From Bacillus sp. UNC438CL73TsuS30 (lineage in GTDB: Bacteria; Bacillota; Bacilli; Bacillales; Cytobacillaceae), in the NCBI RefSeq assembly GCF_000482325.1, contig NZ_AXVA01000010.1:1-64000 (forward strand): a stretch of DNA of 64,000 nt, in the 5' to 3' direction. Numbering within the stretch: position 1 is the first letter of the stretch; every line of letters begins with the position of its first letter. Below the pieces are notes generated by a model, which searched no databases, had not been told where the DNA came from, and saw nothing but the letters and a program-made list of their open reading frames with translations. Below, piece after piece: positions 17,763 through 25,435 of this stretch. The translations under genes and the position numbers were made by a program.

Positions 17763-18872
17763 GTGGTAGGAAAAGTTAAAAATTATTTCGCCGGTGGCAA
17801 TACAGCCAGGGGATTTCACAGTCTTTATGATTCCAACCTCCAGGGGCTTGAGCGTTTATTTATTTTAAAAGGAGGGCCTGGAACAGGAAAATCCTCTTTA
17901 ATGAAAAAAATAGGTAATGAATGGCTTGAAAAAGGCTACAATATTGAATTCCTCCATTGCTCCTCTGATAACAACTCGATTGACGGTGTGATCATTCCAG
18001 CATTAAAAGTGGGAATTGTCGATGGAACGGCTCCTCATGTGATCGAACCGCAAGCACCGGGGGCAGTAGAAGAGTATATTAATCTTGGAGAAGCGTGGAA
18101 TTCCCAAAAACTTCGCTTTCATAAAAATAAAATTCAACGCCTGACAAATCAAATCAGTGAATCCTTCCAAACAGCCTACGCTACGTTTAAGCAAGCATTA
18201 GACATTCATGATGATTGGGAGAAAATTTACATCGGAAGTATGGATTTTAAAAAGGCGGATCAATTAACGAATAAACTCATTGAAAATTTCTTTGGAAAAA
18301 TGAAATTGAATAAAAAGTCCGATATTCGCCATCGCTTTTTAGGAGCGGCCACACCAATGGGTGCTGTTGATTTTGTACCGAATTTAACCGAAGAGATTAC
18401 GAAACGTTATTTTATCAAAGGCCGGCCCGGTTCCGGAAAATCAACGATGCTGAAGAAACTTGCGGCAGCGGCAGAAGATAGAGGGGTCGATGCCGAAGTT
18501 TATCACTGTGGTTTTGATCCGAATAGTCTGGATATGGTCATTCTAAGGGAGCTTGGGATTGCCATCTTTGACAGCACCGCCCCGCATGAATATTTTCCAA
18601 GCCGCGATGGCGATGAAATTATTGATATGTACGAACTTTTGATTGAACCTGGAACAGATGAAATTTACGCAGATTTTATCACTGAAATTTCTGGAAAATA
18701 TAAAACGAAAATGACCGAAGCAACCTCCTATCTTGCAAAGGCAAAGGATTTGCATGATGAGCTTGAGGAAATCTATGTTTCCGCTATGGATTTTACAGTA
18801 GTAGAAAAAATCCAAAGTGAAATTCGCGAGAAGATCAATGAGCTGGGGGACTTGGCGGAGGTTAATGCATAG
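17763..18872 (+). CDS. Tandem double P-loop ATPase (PRK06851-type), function unknown
   Basis: 369 aa cytoplasmic protein made of two homologous halves. The first has KNYFAGGNTARGFHSLYD and P-loop GGPGTGKSS (about residue 38), then FLHCSSDNNSIDGVIIP. The second has RHRFLGAATPMGAVDFVPN and P-loop GRPGSGKST (about 222), then VYHCGFDPNSLDMVIL. Each half repeats DGTAPH or DSTAPHE and a helical DIHDDWEKIY or DLHDELEEIY segment, which shows an internal gene duplication. The family is recognised in Bacillus and clostridia, but I know of no characterised function. The GTG at 17763 follows AAAGGGAG; no closer ATG exists. Upstream lies a potentially folded leader, downstream a terminator. Confidence 0.8.
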   Translation: MVGKVKNYFAGGNTARGFHSLYDSNLQGLERLFILKGGPGTGKSSLMKKIGNEWLEKGYNIEFLHCSSDNNSIDGVIIPALKVGIVDGTAPHVIEPQAPGAVEEYINLGEAWNSQKLRFHKNKIQRLTNQISESFQTAYATFKQALDIHDDWEKIYIGSMDFKKADQLTNKLIENFFGKMKLNKKSDIRHRFLGAATPMGAVDFVPNLTEEITKRYFIKGRPGSGKSTMLKKLAAAAEDRGVDAEVYHCGFDPNSLDMVILRELGIAIFDSTAPHEYFPSRDGDEIIDMYELLIEPGTDEIYADFITEISGKYKTKMTEATSYLAKAKDLHDELEEIYVSAMDFTVVEKIQSEIREKINELGDLAEVNA

Positions 18873-18933
18873 GAAAATGAGCAGCAAGGGTTGTATATCA
18901 GAAAAAGCCACTATTATATTTCCTCAAAACAGT

Positions 18934-18963
18934 AAGCCAGGCGATGACCGCCTGGCTTTTTAT
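18934..18963 (+). terminator. Terminator after the double-ATPase gene
   Basis: AAGCCAGGCG / CGCCTGGCTT stem with an atgac loop and TTTTTATT tail; it abuts the opposing small gene. Confidence 0.85.
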
Positions 18964-19118
18964 TGATGAGGATTTGTTTTACTTTGCTGGCTTTTTACAT
19001 TCTTTTTGTTGCCCTTACTGTTGTCTCCGCTGACAAATTCACTGGCAAATTCAGCTTCTGCATGCCCAGCCTGTGGAGAATTTTGATTGCCGCTGCCTTT
19101 GTTATATTTCTTTGTCAT
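18960..19118 (-). CDS. Small gamma-type SASP-like protein
   Basis: 52 aa hydrophilic protein, MTKKYNKGSGNQNSPQ... to ...KTNPHQ, rich in Asn, Gln, Lys and Ser. The central AEAEFASEF resembles the TEFASET cleavage motif that the spore protease GPR cuts in gamma-type small acid-soluble spore proteins (SspE), but only one motif copy is present. AAAGGAG stands eight bases before the ATG, so translation is well supported. A spore amino acid reserve role is inference; an unrelated small basic protein is possible. Confidence 0.65.
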   Translation of the reverse strand: MTKKYNKGSGNQNSPQAGHAEAEFASEFVSGDNSKGNKKNVKSQQSKTNPHQ

Positions 19119-19253
19119 AGTTAAGCTCCTTTCCTATTCACTAATCTATAGTTTGGCATGTGATCAATTGTTTATGCGCAAGATTGTTTCTTCCTAATAG
19201 TGGCAATAACTAGACTAACTATTTTAGAATGAAAGAAAGAGCAATGCCGGGGG

Positions 19254-19928
19254 ATGAGAAATTTGAAGGATGCTGTCGCGTTATTAACCAATTTATTTGA
19301 AAAAAGCCGCAATGGAGCAAATGCCGGTCCGATGGAAAAATACATGAAGAATCATTTTCCCTTTCTTGGGATTAAAACACCACAAAGGAGAGAGATTGAA
19401 AAGCAATTTTTCCATGAAACAGGAATTTTAAAAGAACCGTTTCATCCTGGGTTTGTCCTTGAGCTTTGGGGCAAAACAGAAAGAGAGTATCAATATACGG
19501 CATTAGGGTATCTCGAAAAATTACAAAAGAAACTGCAAAAAGAGGATATAGCTTTTTTGGAAAGGCTGATTACTACTAAATCTTGGTGGGATTCGGTTGA
19601 TGCATTGGCACCAAAGCCGGTTGGAACGATTGCTCAAAAGTTTCCAGAGGTAATTGGTGAAACGATTGAGGGGTGGGCTGTACATGAGAATATGTGGCTG
19701 CGGCGGGCCTCGATTCTTTTTCAATTGAAATACAAACAAGAAACAAGGGAAGAAATTCTCTTTGATTACATAAGAAAAAATGCCGACAGCAAGGAGTTTT
19801 TTATCCAAAAGGCAATTGGCTGGGCCTTACGGGAATTTTCGAAAACCAGTCCGGAATCGGTAAGAAAGTTTATCGAAAGCCACAAGCTGGCTCCATTAAG
19901 TGTCCGTGAAGGGAATAAGTATATATAA
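19254..19928 (+). CDS. AlkD-like DNA alkylation repair protein
   Basis: 224 aa all-helical HEAT-repeat protein of the DNA alkylation repair (AlkD) family. Family marks are MEKYMKNHFPFLGIKTPQRREI near residue 25, YQYTALGYLEK, and the WWDSVDALAPKPVG motif near 108 that in AlkD contains the Trp and Asp contacting the damaged base. FIQKAIGWALREFSKTSP lies near 180. AlkD enzymes excise bulky or cationic N3- and N7-alkylpurines without flipping the base. The ATG at 19254 has only a weak GGGGG ribosome site. It appears monocistronic. Confidence 0.85.
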   Translation: MRNLKDAVALLTNLFEKSRNGANAGPMEKYMKNHFPFLGIKTPQRREIEKQFFHETGILKEPFHPGFVLELWGKTEREYQYTALGYLEKLQKKLQKEDIAFLERLITTKSWWDSVDALAPKPVGTIAQKFPEVIGETIEGWAVHENMWLRRASILFQLKYKQETREEILFDYIRKNADSKEFFIQKAIGWALREFSKTSPESVRKFIESHKLAPLSVREGNKYI

Positions 19929-20083
19929 AGGGATGTCAGCAATAATACCAACAGCAGAGGCAATCCCGTACAAAACGACGACAAACTTTATCGCATACGG
20001 ATTAGCAATTTAAAATAAGCAATTGGACTGTGTTAACAAGGCGCAAGCTTTGTTATATAATTTACCAAAAAGGCAGGGTAAGG

Positions 20084-20317
20084 ATGAGTACAAAAAGCAA
20101 TAAATTATCACATGGCTGGACCATTATTTCGCACCCATCGTATCAAATTTTTTCGAATAAAAATGCTTACGTGATCATCGATGAAGACCATGACGTAGTT
20201 CTTCGCTTCTCCCTCCAGGAAAGTGAGATTGAAGTTCTAGGCGGGAGCTGGAATTTAAATTACAAAATCAATCTCGGTTTTAAAACAATTAAAATCTTGA
20301 ATGCACCTGAAGAATAA
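20084..20317 (+). CDS. Small conserved-looking protein of unknown function
   Basis: 77 aa, MSTKSNKLSHGWTIISHPSYQ to FKTIKILNAPEE. It reads as a small beta-rich cytoplasmic domain with no membrane segment or signal. I do not recognise the family. I chose the ATG at 20084, close behind GGTAAGG; in-frame codons further upstream give a less protein-like sequence. It sits between the AlkD-like gene and a bidirectional terminator. Confidence 0.6.
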   Translation: MSTKSNKLSHGWTIISHPSYQIFSNKNAYVIIDEDHDVVLRFSLQESEIEVLGGSWNLNYKINLGFKTIKILNAPEE

Positions 20318-20319
20318 AA

Positions 20320-20356
20320 AGAAAGGCACGCTGCATATAAGTCAGCGTGCCTTTGT
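20320..20356. terminator. Bidirectional terminator between the small gene and tetR
   Basis: A perfect 12 bp stem AAAGGCACGCTG / CAGCGTGCCTTT with A- and T-rich flanks on both sides. It contains the last codons of the tetR gene. Confidence 0.85.
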
Positions 20357-20998
20357 TGTTCCTAGGCCGTGCATAATAAATTGGATAATTCGTTCCGTCT
20401 CGACTTCATCATCCCACTCAGCATGGGGGAAAAGTAAATATTGAGCCATCAATGAGCCGAAAATGGTGGTAATGGCAAGCCTAGCAGCACTTTCCGATGG
20501 CATTTCAATCATTTGCCCCTTGGCTTGGTAGTGTTGAATGACATTAACGAACCGGTCAAACGTTTTTTTCGCAACATGCTCGAAAAATTGCTCCCTTAAT
20601 TCCGGCTGAAAGGGAATTTCCTGAAGCATGATTTTTAAAATCGAGATATGCTTTTTTAAAAATTCACGGCGGTTCTCCATCATGGCTCTGATAAAATCCT
20701 CTACTTGGTCAAACTCACGGTCTAAAACCTTATTTAAATCATTGATGATGAAGGGGCCAATCAATTTTGCCATCATCGGGGCGACGATGGACATGAGCAG
20801 GTCCTTTTTTGTTTTATAATGGCGGAAGATGGTGCCCTCGGCAACACCCGCCTTTTTAGCAATTTCATTTGTCGAAGTACCGGCATAGCCTTTTTCCGAA
20901 AAAGATTCAATTGCAGCGATGAGAATCTTCTTTTGCTTATCGGTTAGTTCATCTTCTTCTGCAAACAGCTGCTGGATTAACTCTTCTTCCTCTGACAT
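20342..20998 (-). CDS. TetR-family regulator of the ABC-2 exporter
   Basis: 218 aa. The N-terminal TetR helix-turn-helix is at residues about 22-70 (KILIAAIESFSEKGYAGTSTNEIAKKAGVAEGTIFRHYKTKKDLL), and a helical ligand and dimer domain follows. It resembles the YhgD group by eye. It is the third gene of a minus-strand operon behind the exporter ATPase and permease, with AGGGAG before its ATG. The operon promoter is flanked by two copies of TGAGTnnnnACTCA, typical TetR operators, so it probably represses its own operon until a ligand binds. Confidence 0.88.
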   Translation of the reverse strand: MSEEEELIQQLFAEEDELTDKQKKILIAAIESFSEKGYAGTSTNEIAKKAGVAEGTIFRHYKTKKDLLMSIVAPMMAKLIGPFIINDLNKVLDREFDQVEDFIRAMMENRREFLKKHISILKIMLQEIPFQPELREQFFEHVAKKTFDRFVNVIQHYQAKGQMIEMPSESAARLAITTIFGSLMAQYLLFPHAEWDDEVETERIIQFIMHGLGTTKAR

Positions 20999-21026
20999 AG
21001 TAGACTCCCTTCGGATTTATAGACTG

Positions 21027-22133
21027 TTATATTTTTCGATATTTTTTCAAGGCAAATACATTCAAGACAATAAAGACAAGGGCGAATCCGAGTAAGACGA
21101 AGAGGTCGCCGCTAATGTTCCTAAGTCCTTCCCCTCGATACATTACGCCCTGCAAAGCATCGCCGCCATAGTACATGGGCATGCACTTGGCAATGACCTG
21201 CAGCCAGTCTGCCATCCCCTCAACCGGAAAAATACCGGCAAAAAAGATTTGCGGAACAATGACAATCGGGATAAATTGCATCATCTGGAATTCAGAATTG
21301 GCAAAGGCGGATAATAAAATCCCAAGCGACAAGGCGACCAGCGCCAATGTTAAATTAATGAGAATTACATTCCAAATGGAGCCAACCAACATGATATCTA
21401 AAACTTTAACGGCAAAAAAGACAACAATGACCGTTTGAATGACGGCAAAGATTCCGTATCCGAGTAAATAGCCAAATACGATATCTCTTCTATGAATCGG
21501 GGTGGCCATTAGCCGGTCCAATGTCCCGGTGGTTCTTTCCTTTAACAGGGCAATCCCGGAAATCAGAAAGACGAAAAAGAAGACAAAGAAGCCGACAAAG
21601 ATCGCTCCGAGTTTATCAAAAAAGGTCGCATCCATACTGCCATATACATAATCAGTATGGATAGCCGGGGCCTTCGCCGAATCTAGTTTGATTGGCACAC
21701 CCGGAAGCTTACTTTGGACAGTCTTGATAAATGTTTTCAGTTTTTCGGCCTGTTTTTTTGCATTTTCAGCAGCGATGGATTGCTGAATTTTTATTTGCAG
21801 CGGTTTTGCCGCAGAAGGGTCATCATTTTTAAGAGTGAGATTGAACTCTTCATCCTTCAGCTGCAGCAGGGCATCTAAATCATCGTCGATGACTGTATCC
21901 TTTGGGTTATTCACGTGATCATATTGTTTGACAATAAGATCCTTACTTTTTAATTGTTTTACAAAGGAAGCGTCTGCGCCTGTTATACCGACCAGGGGCT
22001 TTACCGTGTTTCCATTAAATAAATAATGGAGGAGGGTCATGATTAATAAAGGGGCCACCATCATTAATGCCAGTGCCCGCTTGTCACGAAGCATCTGCCG
22101 GAAAATCCGTTTTACGAGGGCTGTTACTCTCAT
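21027..22133 (-). CDS. ABC-2 type exporter permease
   Basis: 368 aa membrane protein. One helix lies near the N-terminus (LALMMVAPLLIMTLLHYLF), then an extracellular loop of about 130 residues, then five C-terminal helices with the ABC-2 signature LKERTTGTLDRLMATPIHRRDIVFGYLLGYG. This is the DrrB/YhaP-like layout used for drug, antibiotic or lipid export. The ATG overlaps the ATPase stop (ATGA), so the two subunits are coupled. The substrate is unknown. Confidence 0.87.
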   Translation of the reverse strand: MRVTALVKRIFRQMLRDKRALALMMVAPLLIMTLLHYLFNGNTVKPLVGITGADASFVKQLKSKDLIVKQYDHVNNPKDTVIDDDLDALLQLKDEEFNLTLKNDDPSAAKPLQIKIQQSIAAENAKKQAEKLKTFIKTVQSKLPGVPIKLDSAKAPAIHTDYVYGSMDATFFDKLGAIFVGFFVFFFVFLISGIALLKERTTGTLDRLMATPIHRRDIVFGYLLGYGIFAVIQTVIVVFFAVKVLDIMLVGSIWNVILINLTLALVALSLGILLSAFANSEFQMMQFIPIVIVPQIFFAGIFPVEGMADWLQVIAKCMPMYYGGDALQGVMYRGEGLRNISGDLFVLLGFALVFIVLNVFALKKYRKI

Positions 22134-22852
22134 GATTTTTTACCCCCTGCCTTTAAAAATACTTCTTCTAAACTGGTAATCCCGTATTGTTCCTTCAATT
22201 CCTTCGGCGAGCCGCTGGTAAGGATTTCTCCGTCACGGACCATGGCCAGATGGTCGCATTTTTCGGCTTCATCCATGACATGGGTTGTGACTAAAATGGT
22301 CTTTCCGGCGTCCTTTAAACGGTAAAGTTCAGACCAAATGGACAAGCGCAATTCCGGGTCAATTCCAACGGTTGGTTCATCCAAAATCAGGACATCTGGG
22401 TCTTGAATCAAGGCCACGGCAAGTGAAAGGCGGCGTTTCATTCCCCCTGAATACTTATTGACCTTCTTTTTTAAATCTGCGGTAAGATTGACTAGATCGG
22501 CTGCATAGGAAATCCGCTTTTTTTGTTCTCGCTTTTTTACTTTAAAAAGAGCAGCAAAAAAGGCTAGGTTTTCTTCACCAGTCAGGTCGTTATAGAGGGC
22601 ATCCGCTTGAGCCATATAACCGATTCTCTGCAAGAGTGTGAGACTCGGAACCGGAGTGCCCAATACACGGATATTTCCTTGTGTAGGGCTGTCCATGCCA
22701 ACAATCATCTTTACTAAAGTGGTTTTTCCCGATCCGGAAGGGCCAATTAAGCCGTATATTTGGCCGGGTTCAATGGTTAAGCTTACATCGTTTAAGACTT
22801 GTTTTTTTCCAAAGCTTTTGCTGACGTCATTCACAACAATTGAGGCTGTCAT
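22130..22852 (-). CDS. ABC-2 exporter ATP-binding protein
   Basis: 240 aa cytoplasmic ATPase. Walker A GPSGSGKTT is near residue 37, the signature YSGGMKRRLSLAVAL near 134 and Walker B VLILDEPTVGIDP near 155, with switch His TTHVMDEAEKC. It is DrrA/CcmA-like. I chose the ATG at 22852, which has AAAAGGAGGAG just upstream; the ATG at 22888 overlaps the downstream operator and has no ribosome site. It is the first gene of the ATPase-permease-tetR operon. Confidence 0.9.
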   Translation of the reverse strand: MTASIVVNDVSKSFGKKQVLNDVSLTIEPGQIYGLIGPSGSGKTTLVKMIVGMDSPTQGNIRVLGTPVPSLTLLQRIGYMAQADALYNDLTGEENLAFFAALFKVKKREQKKRISYAADLVNLTADLKKKVNKYSGGMKRRLSLAVALIQDPDVLILDEPTVGIDPELRLSIWSELYRLKDAGKTILVTTHVMDEAEKCDHLAMVRDGEILTSGSPKELKEQYGITSLEEVFLKAGGKKS

Positions 22853-22872
22853 TTGTACTCCTCCTTTTAGAA

Positions 22873-22888
22873 GTGAGTAATCACTCAT
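22873..22888. promoter_or_regulatory. TetR-type operator, proximal
   Basis: Palindrome TGAGTAATCACTCA (22874-22887) just downstream of the -10, covering the predicted transcription start. Identical core to the distal copy 49 bp away. Confidence 0.8.
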
Positions 22889-22892
22889 TTAT

Positions 22893-22921
22893 AGAATATG
22901 CTCTTTCTATAAAAATGTAAA
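22893..22921 (-). promoter_or_regulatory. Promoter of the ABC-2 exporter/tetR operon
   Basis: On the minus strand, TTTACA (22921-22916), a 17 bp spacer and TATTCT (22898-22893). It lies exactly between the two palindromic operators. Confidence 0.75.
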
Positions 22922-22937
22922 GTGAGTAATCACTCAC
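22922..22937. promoter_or_regulatory. TetR-type operator, distal
   Basis: Palindrome GTGAGTAATCACTCAC directly abutting the -35. Repeats the 14 bp core of the proximal operator exactly. Confidence 0.8.
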
Positions 22938-22988
22938 AAATTTGGAGGAAAATCGACAAATGTGAAAAACGAAAAGGTGTGTTCATAA

Positions 22989-23018
22989 TTTCACAAAGGT
23001 GCCAGGCACCATGTGAAA
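22989..23018. repeat. REP-like palindrome (GGTGCCAGGCACC type)
   Basis: A 30 bp near-palindrome, TTTCACA...GGTGCC AG GCACC...TGTGAAA. It shares the central CAGGC with the palindromes at 47723-47737, 47762-47775 (CAGAC) and 48706-48748. Confidence 0.7.
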
Positions 23019-23030
23019 GAGGTAACAAGG

Positions 23031-23060
23031 TAAAAGGCATCATGCGGACATGATGCCTTG
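23031..23060 (-). terminator. nos operon terminator
   Basis: On the minus strand, the perfect 11 bp stem AAGGCATCATG / CATGATGCCTT with a tccg loop, followed by TTTTA, just after the last nos-operon gene. Confidence 0.85.
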
Positions 23061-23065
23061 GAATC

Positions 23066-23968
23066 CTATAAGATGACAATTTTTAGTGAGTTAACCTGGG
23101 AAACGAGGAGGTCTTCGTATTTTTGCTGGGCCTCGTAGTAAACTTCTTGGTCACCGGCTTTGGGGTTATCCTTTTTCGCCTGAGCAATTAAGTCCTTCTG
23201 CACTTGCTGGATGAGGACGATTGATTGATATTGCTTGCGCTCCTTGGTCCAAAATTTCTCCTCGCCATACCCTTTGATTAACCTTTTAACAGATGTGTAT
23301 TGGCTGTATTGATTTCGAACCTTTTGGATTTCCTGCTCTACGTTGGCAGGGTCAACTTTATGGCCCTTTTCTTCAGCCAGCATCGCCATTGAACGCAGGC
23401 GAATGATTTGGGTTAAAAGCTGGTTCTTATCATCAAGCATTTTTTCCTGGGATTTTAGGTAGGTAAGCTCCTCCTCTAATTGCTTGCCTCTATATTGTTT
23501 CTTTGCTGACTCACGATTAATCTCGAGTTGAAGCTGGTTTATAAATCGGTAAAAAGCTAAATCGTCATTTGTAATCCATTTACCATTAATGGAGGCAATA
23601 CCCTGCGGCTTCTTCACATTGAGGTTGATGATCTTCTCGGTTTTCTCGCCGCCTTTTTCTAACGTAAACGCGGCTTCATATTTCCCGGGCATTGCCAGCT
23701 GAATATTTCCGGCATAAGTACCTGCTTTACCCTCTGTCAGTTTTGCTTTATGGCTGCCATGGTCCATATTGGCCATCGAAAATTCAACTGTTACTTTTAG
23801 TCCTTTAACTGTCTTTTTGTTTTCCAAAACTTTAATTTCAAATGGCATCGCTTTGTCCTTTTGGAAATAAAGCGGTTTTGTCATATCAATCTTATAATTA
23901 GGGCCGGAACTGCAGCCCGTCAGCAGTGCAGCCAGTAAAGCCAAAGCGAGCATGATCCGCTTTATCAT
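23066..23968 (-). CDS. nos-operon lipoprotein: YtkA-like domain plus SurA/PrsA-like helical domain
   Basis: 300 aa. Residues 1-19 are a lipoprotein signal with lipobox LLTGC (C19). Residues about 30-118 look like a YtkA/FixH-type beta domain carrying the Met/His-rich stretch SMANMDHGSHKAKL. Residues about 123-300 are helical and resemble the N-domain of SurA/PrsA chaperones (ASINGKWITNDDLAFYRFINQ), with no PPIase domain. It is the last gene of the nos operon, 13 bp after nosF, with AGGAGGAAT before its ATG. NosZ needs many copper atoms delivered outside the membrane, and no NosL copper chaperone is encoded in this window. A copper-handling or NosZ-folding role is therefore a reasonable inference, not shown. 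Confidence 0.75.
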   Translation of the reverse strand: MIKRIMLALALLAALLTGCSSGPNYKIDMTKPLYFQKDKAMPFEIKVLENKKTVKGLKVTVEFSMANMDHGSHKAKLTEGKAGTYAGNIQLAMPGKYEAAFTLEKGGEKTEKIINLNVKKPQGIASINGKWITNDDLAFYRFINQLQLEINRESAKKQYRGKQLEEELTYLKSQEKMLDDKNQLLTQIIRLRSMAMLAEEKGHKVDPANVEQEIQKVRNQYSQYTSVKRLIKGYGEEKFWTKERKQYQSIVLIQQVQKDLIAQAKKDNPKAGDQEVYYEAQQKYEDLLVSQVNSLKIVIL

Positions 23969-23981
23969 GATCCCATTCCTC

Positions 23982-24641
23982 CTAAGTTTTGTGTTTGTAA
24001 AAGTCCTTAACCGTGTATTTTTCTATTTTTCCATTATTTAAATAAGCAACATGGGTGCAAATCTGTTTGATTTCATCCAGGTGGTGCGAGGAGAGCAGGA
24101 TGGTTTTATCATGAAGCGATTTCAGCACCTCTAAAATTTCCTTTCTTCCCATCGGGTCAATCCCGCTTGTTGGCTCATCAAGGATGAGCAGGCTGGAATC
24201 CTGATATAGCGTGACTGCTAGTCCCAAACGTTGGAGCATCCCTTTTGAATATTGTTTCACCTGGATATCGCGGTCATCCCACAGACTTACCGACCGCAGA
24301 ACCTCCTCGATTCGTATCGTATCAGCTTTTCCAGAAACGGCTTCGGCAAAAAATCTCATGTTTTCCAATCCGGTCAACATCGGATAAAGCATGAATTTTT
24401 CCGGAAGATAAGCAATCGCTTTTTTCCATTCGTTATTTTTCTTGGATACTTCCATTCCATTTATTTTAATCGAGCCCTGTTTAACCGGGAGCAGACTTAG
24501 CAAACTGTTGATTAACGTTGATTTTCCTGCACCGTTTCGTCCGACAAGGGCACAGACTTCCCGCTCATGGATTTCAAGAGCAACGGAATCCAGGACAATT
24601 TTTTTCCCGAAGGATTGTTTTAAATTCGTAACAGAAATCAT
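23982..24641 (-). CDS. nosF: Nos ABC transporter ATPase NosF
   Basis: 219 aa cytoplasmic ATPase. Walker A GRNGAGKST is near residue 35, the signature YSKGMLQRLGLAVTL near 130, Walker B LLILDEPTSGIDP near 150 and switch His LSSHHLDEIKQ. With NosY it forms the ABC-type unit that, with NosD, supports assembly of the CuZ site of nitrous oxide reductase, probably by exporting a sulfur species. The ATG overlaps the nosY stop by four bases. Confidence 0.9.
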   Translation of the reverse strand: MISVTNLKQSFGKKIVLDSVALEIHEREVCALVGRNGAGKSTLINSLLSLLPVKQGSIKINGMEVSKKNNEWKKAIAYLPEKFMLYPMLTGLENMRFFAEAVSGKADTIRIEEVLRSVSLWDDRDIQVKQYSKGMLQRLGLAVTLYQDSSLLILDEPTSGIDPMGRKEILEVLKSLHDKTILLSSHHLDEIKQICTHVAYLNNGKIEKYTVKDFYKHKT

Positions 24642-25435
24642 TCATAACCCTCCTTGCGATGGAAAATAACCGCCGCTAATGATGATACAGCAAGCCAGAA
24701 TACGAGATTTCCAAACAGGAAAAATCCTGGCTTCGTCCACATGAAGGCCTGCAGTAGTCTTGACATATGCCCAAAGGAATATACCCCTGTTCCCGTTTCG
24801 ATAAACATCCTTATCGCTTGTAAAGGATTTAAAAAGTAGACAGCCGAAAAGAGTTTTACATTTTCATGGGTGACGTCTGGAAGAAACGATAAAAGAATAA
24901 AATCATGCAAGAAGAAAAAGTAAAACCAGATAAAGATCGTATAGCCGATAATTTGCATTCTTGAGCGGCTAAAGCTGCCAATCGCTGCCCCCATTTGCAG
25001 AAAGACGAGTGCCATGCAAATAATGGCTAATATAAAAATAAAATACCCCTTAAAATCTAGCTGAAAATTAAATTTCAATAAAAGTAAGTAGATGAAAAAC
25101 CAGGCTAGCAAGGGAGCAAGAACGACCCCGTAAATTCCGAGGCTTTTTTTCATCAAAAAGCTTGCGTATTGTTCCTTTTTTGTCAGCAGCATGATGAGTG
25201 TTTTTTGTTCTTTTTCCTGAAAGATTGAAAAGGCGCCGATAAACAAGCAGAGAATCGGAATAAAGTAAATAATCGTATCAAACAGGTTGATGATTAAAAC
25301 ATAAAAGCCATTATCGTAGGAAAGGGCAGTGGAACGATACAAAATGCTGATTGAAATCAGTACAATAATACTAAGCGCGAGCCAGAGCCCTTTTCCTCTT
25401 ATATTTTCCTTCCATTCCTTCCAAATGTAATGCAT
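24638..25435 (-). CDS. nosY: Nos ABC transporter permease NosY
   Basis: 265 aa ABC-2 type membrane protein with six predicted helices and the family segment FSIFQEKEQKTLIMLLTKKEQYASFLMKKSLGIYGVV. It pairs with NosF. I chose the ATG at 25435 because AAGGGGAG precedes it; the in-frame codon at 25495 lies deep inside nosD and has no ribosome site. The gene overlaps the 3' end of nosD by 37 bases, so expression is coupled. Confidence 0.88.
   Translation of the reverse strand: MHYIWKEWKENIRGKGLWLALSIIVLISISILYRSTALSYDNGFYVLIINLFDTIIYFIPILCLFIGAFSIFQEKEQKTLIMLLTKKEQYASFLMKKSLGIYGVVLAPLLAWFFIYLLLLKFNFQLDFKGYFIFILAIICMALVFLQMGAAIGSFSRSRMQIIGYTIFIWFYFFFLHDFILLSFLPDVTHENVKLFSAVYFLNPLQAIRMFIETGTGVYSFGHMSRLLQAFMWTKPGFFLFGNLVFWLAVSSLAAVIFHRKEGYE

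Noticed and set aside
19915..20015. Hydrophobic minus-strand open frame resembling a membrane-protein tail
   Set aside because: About 37 codons, with an in-frame stop just upstream and no start codon; could be a gene relic but cannot be supported.
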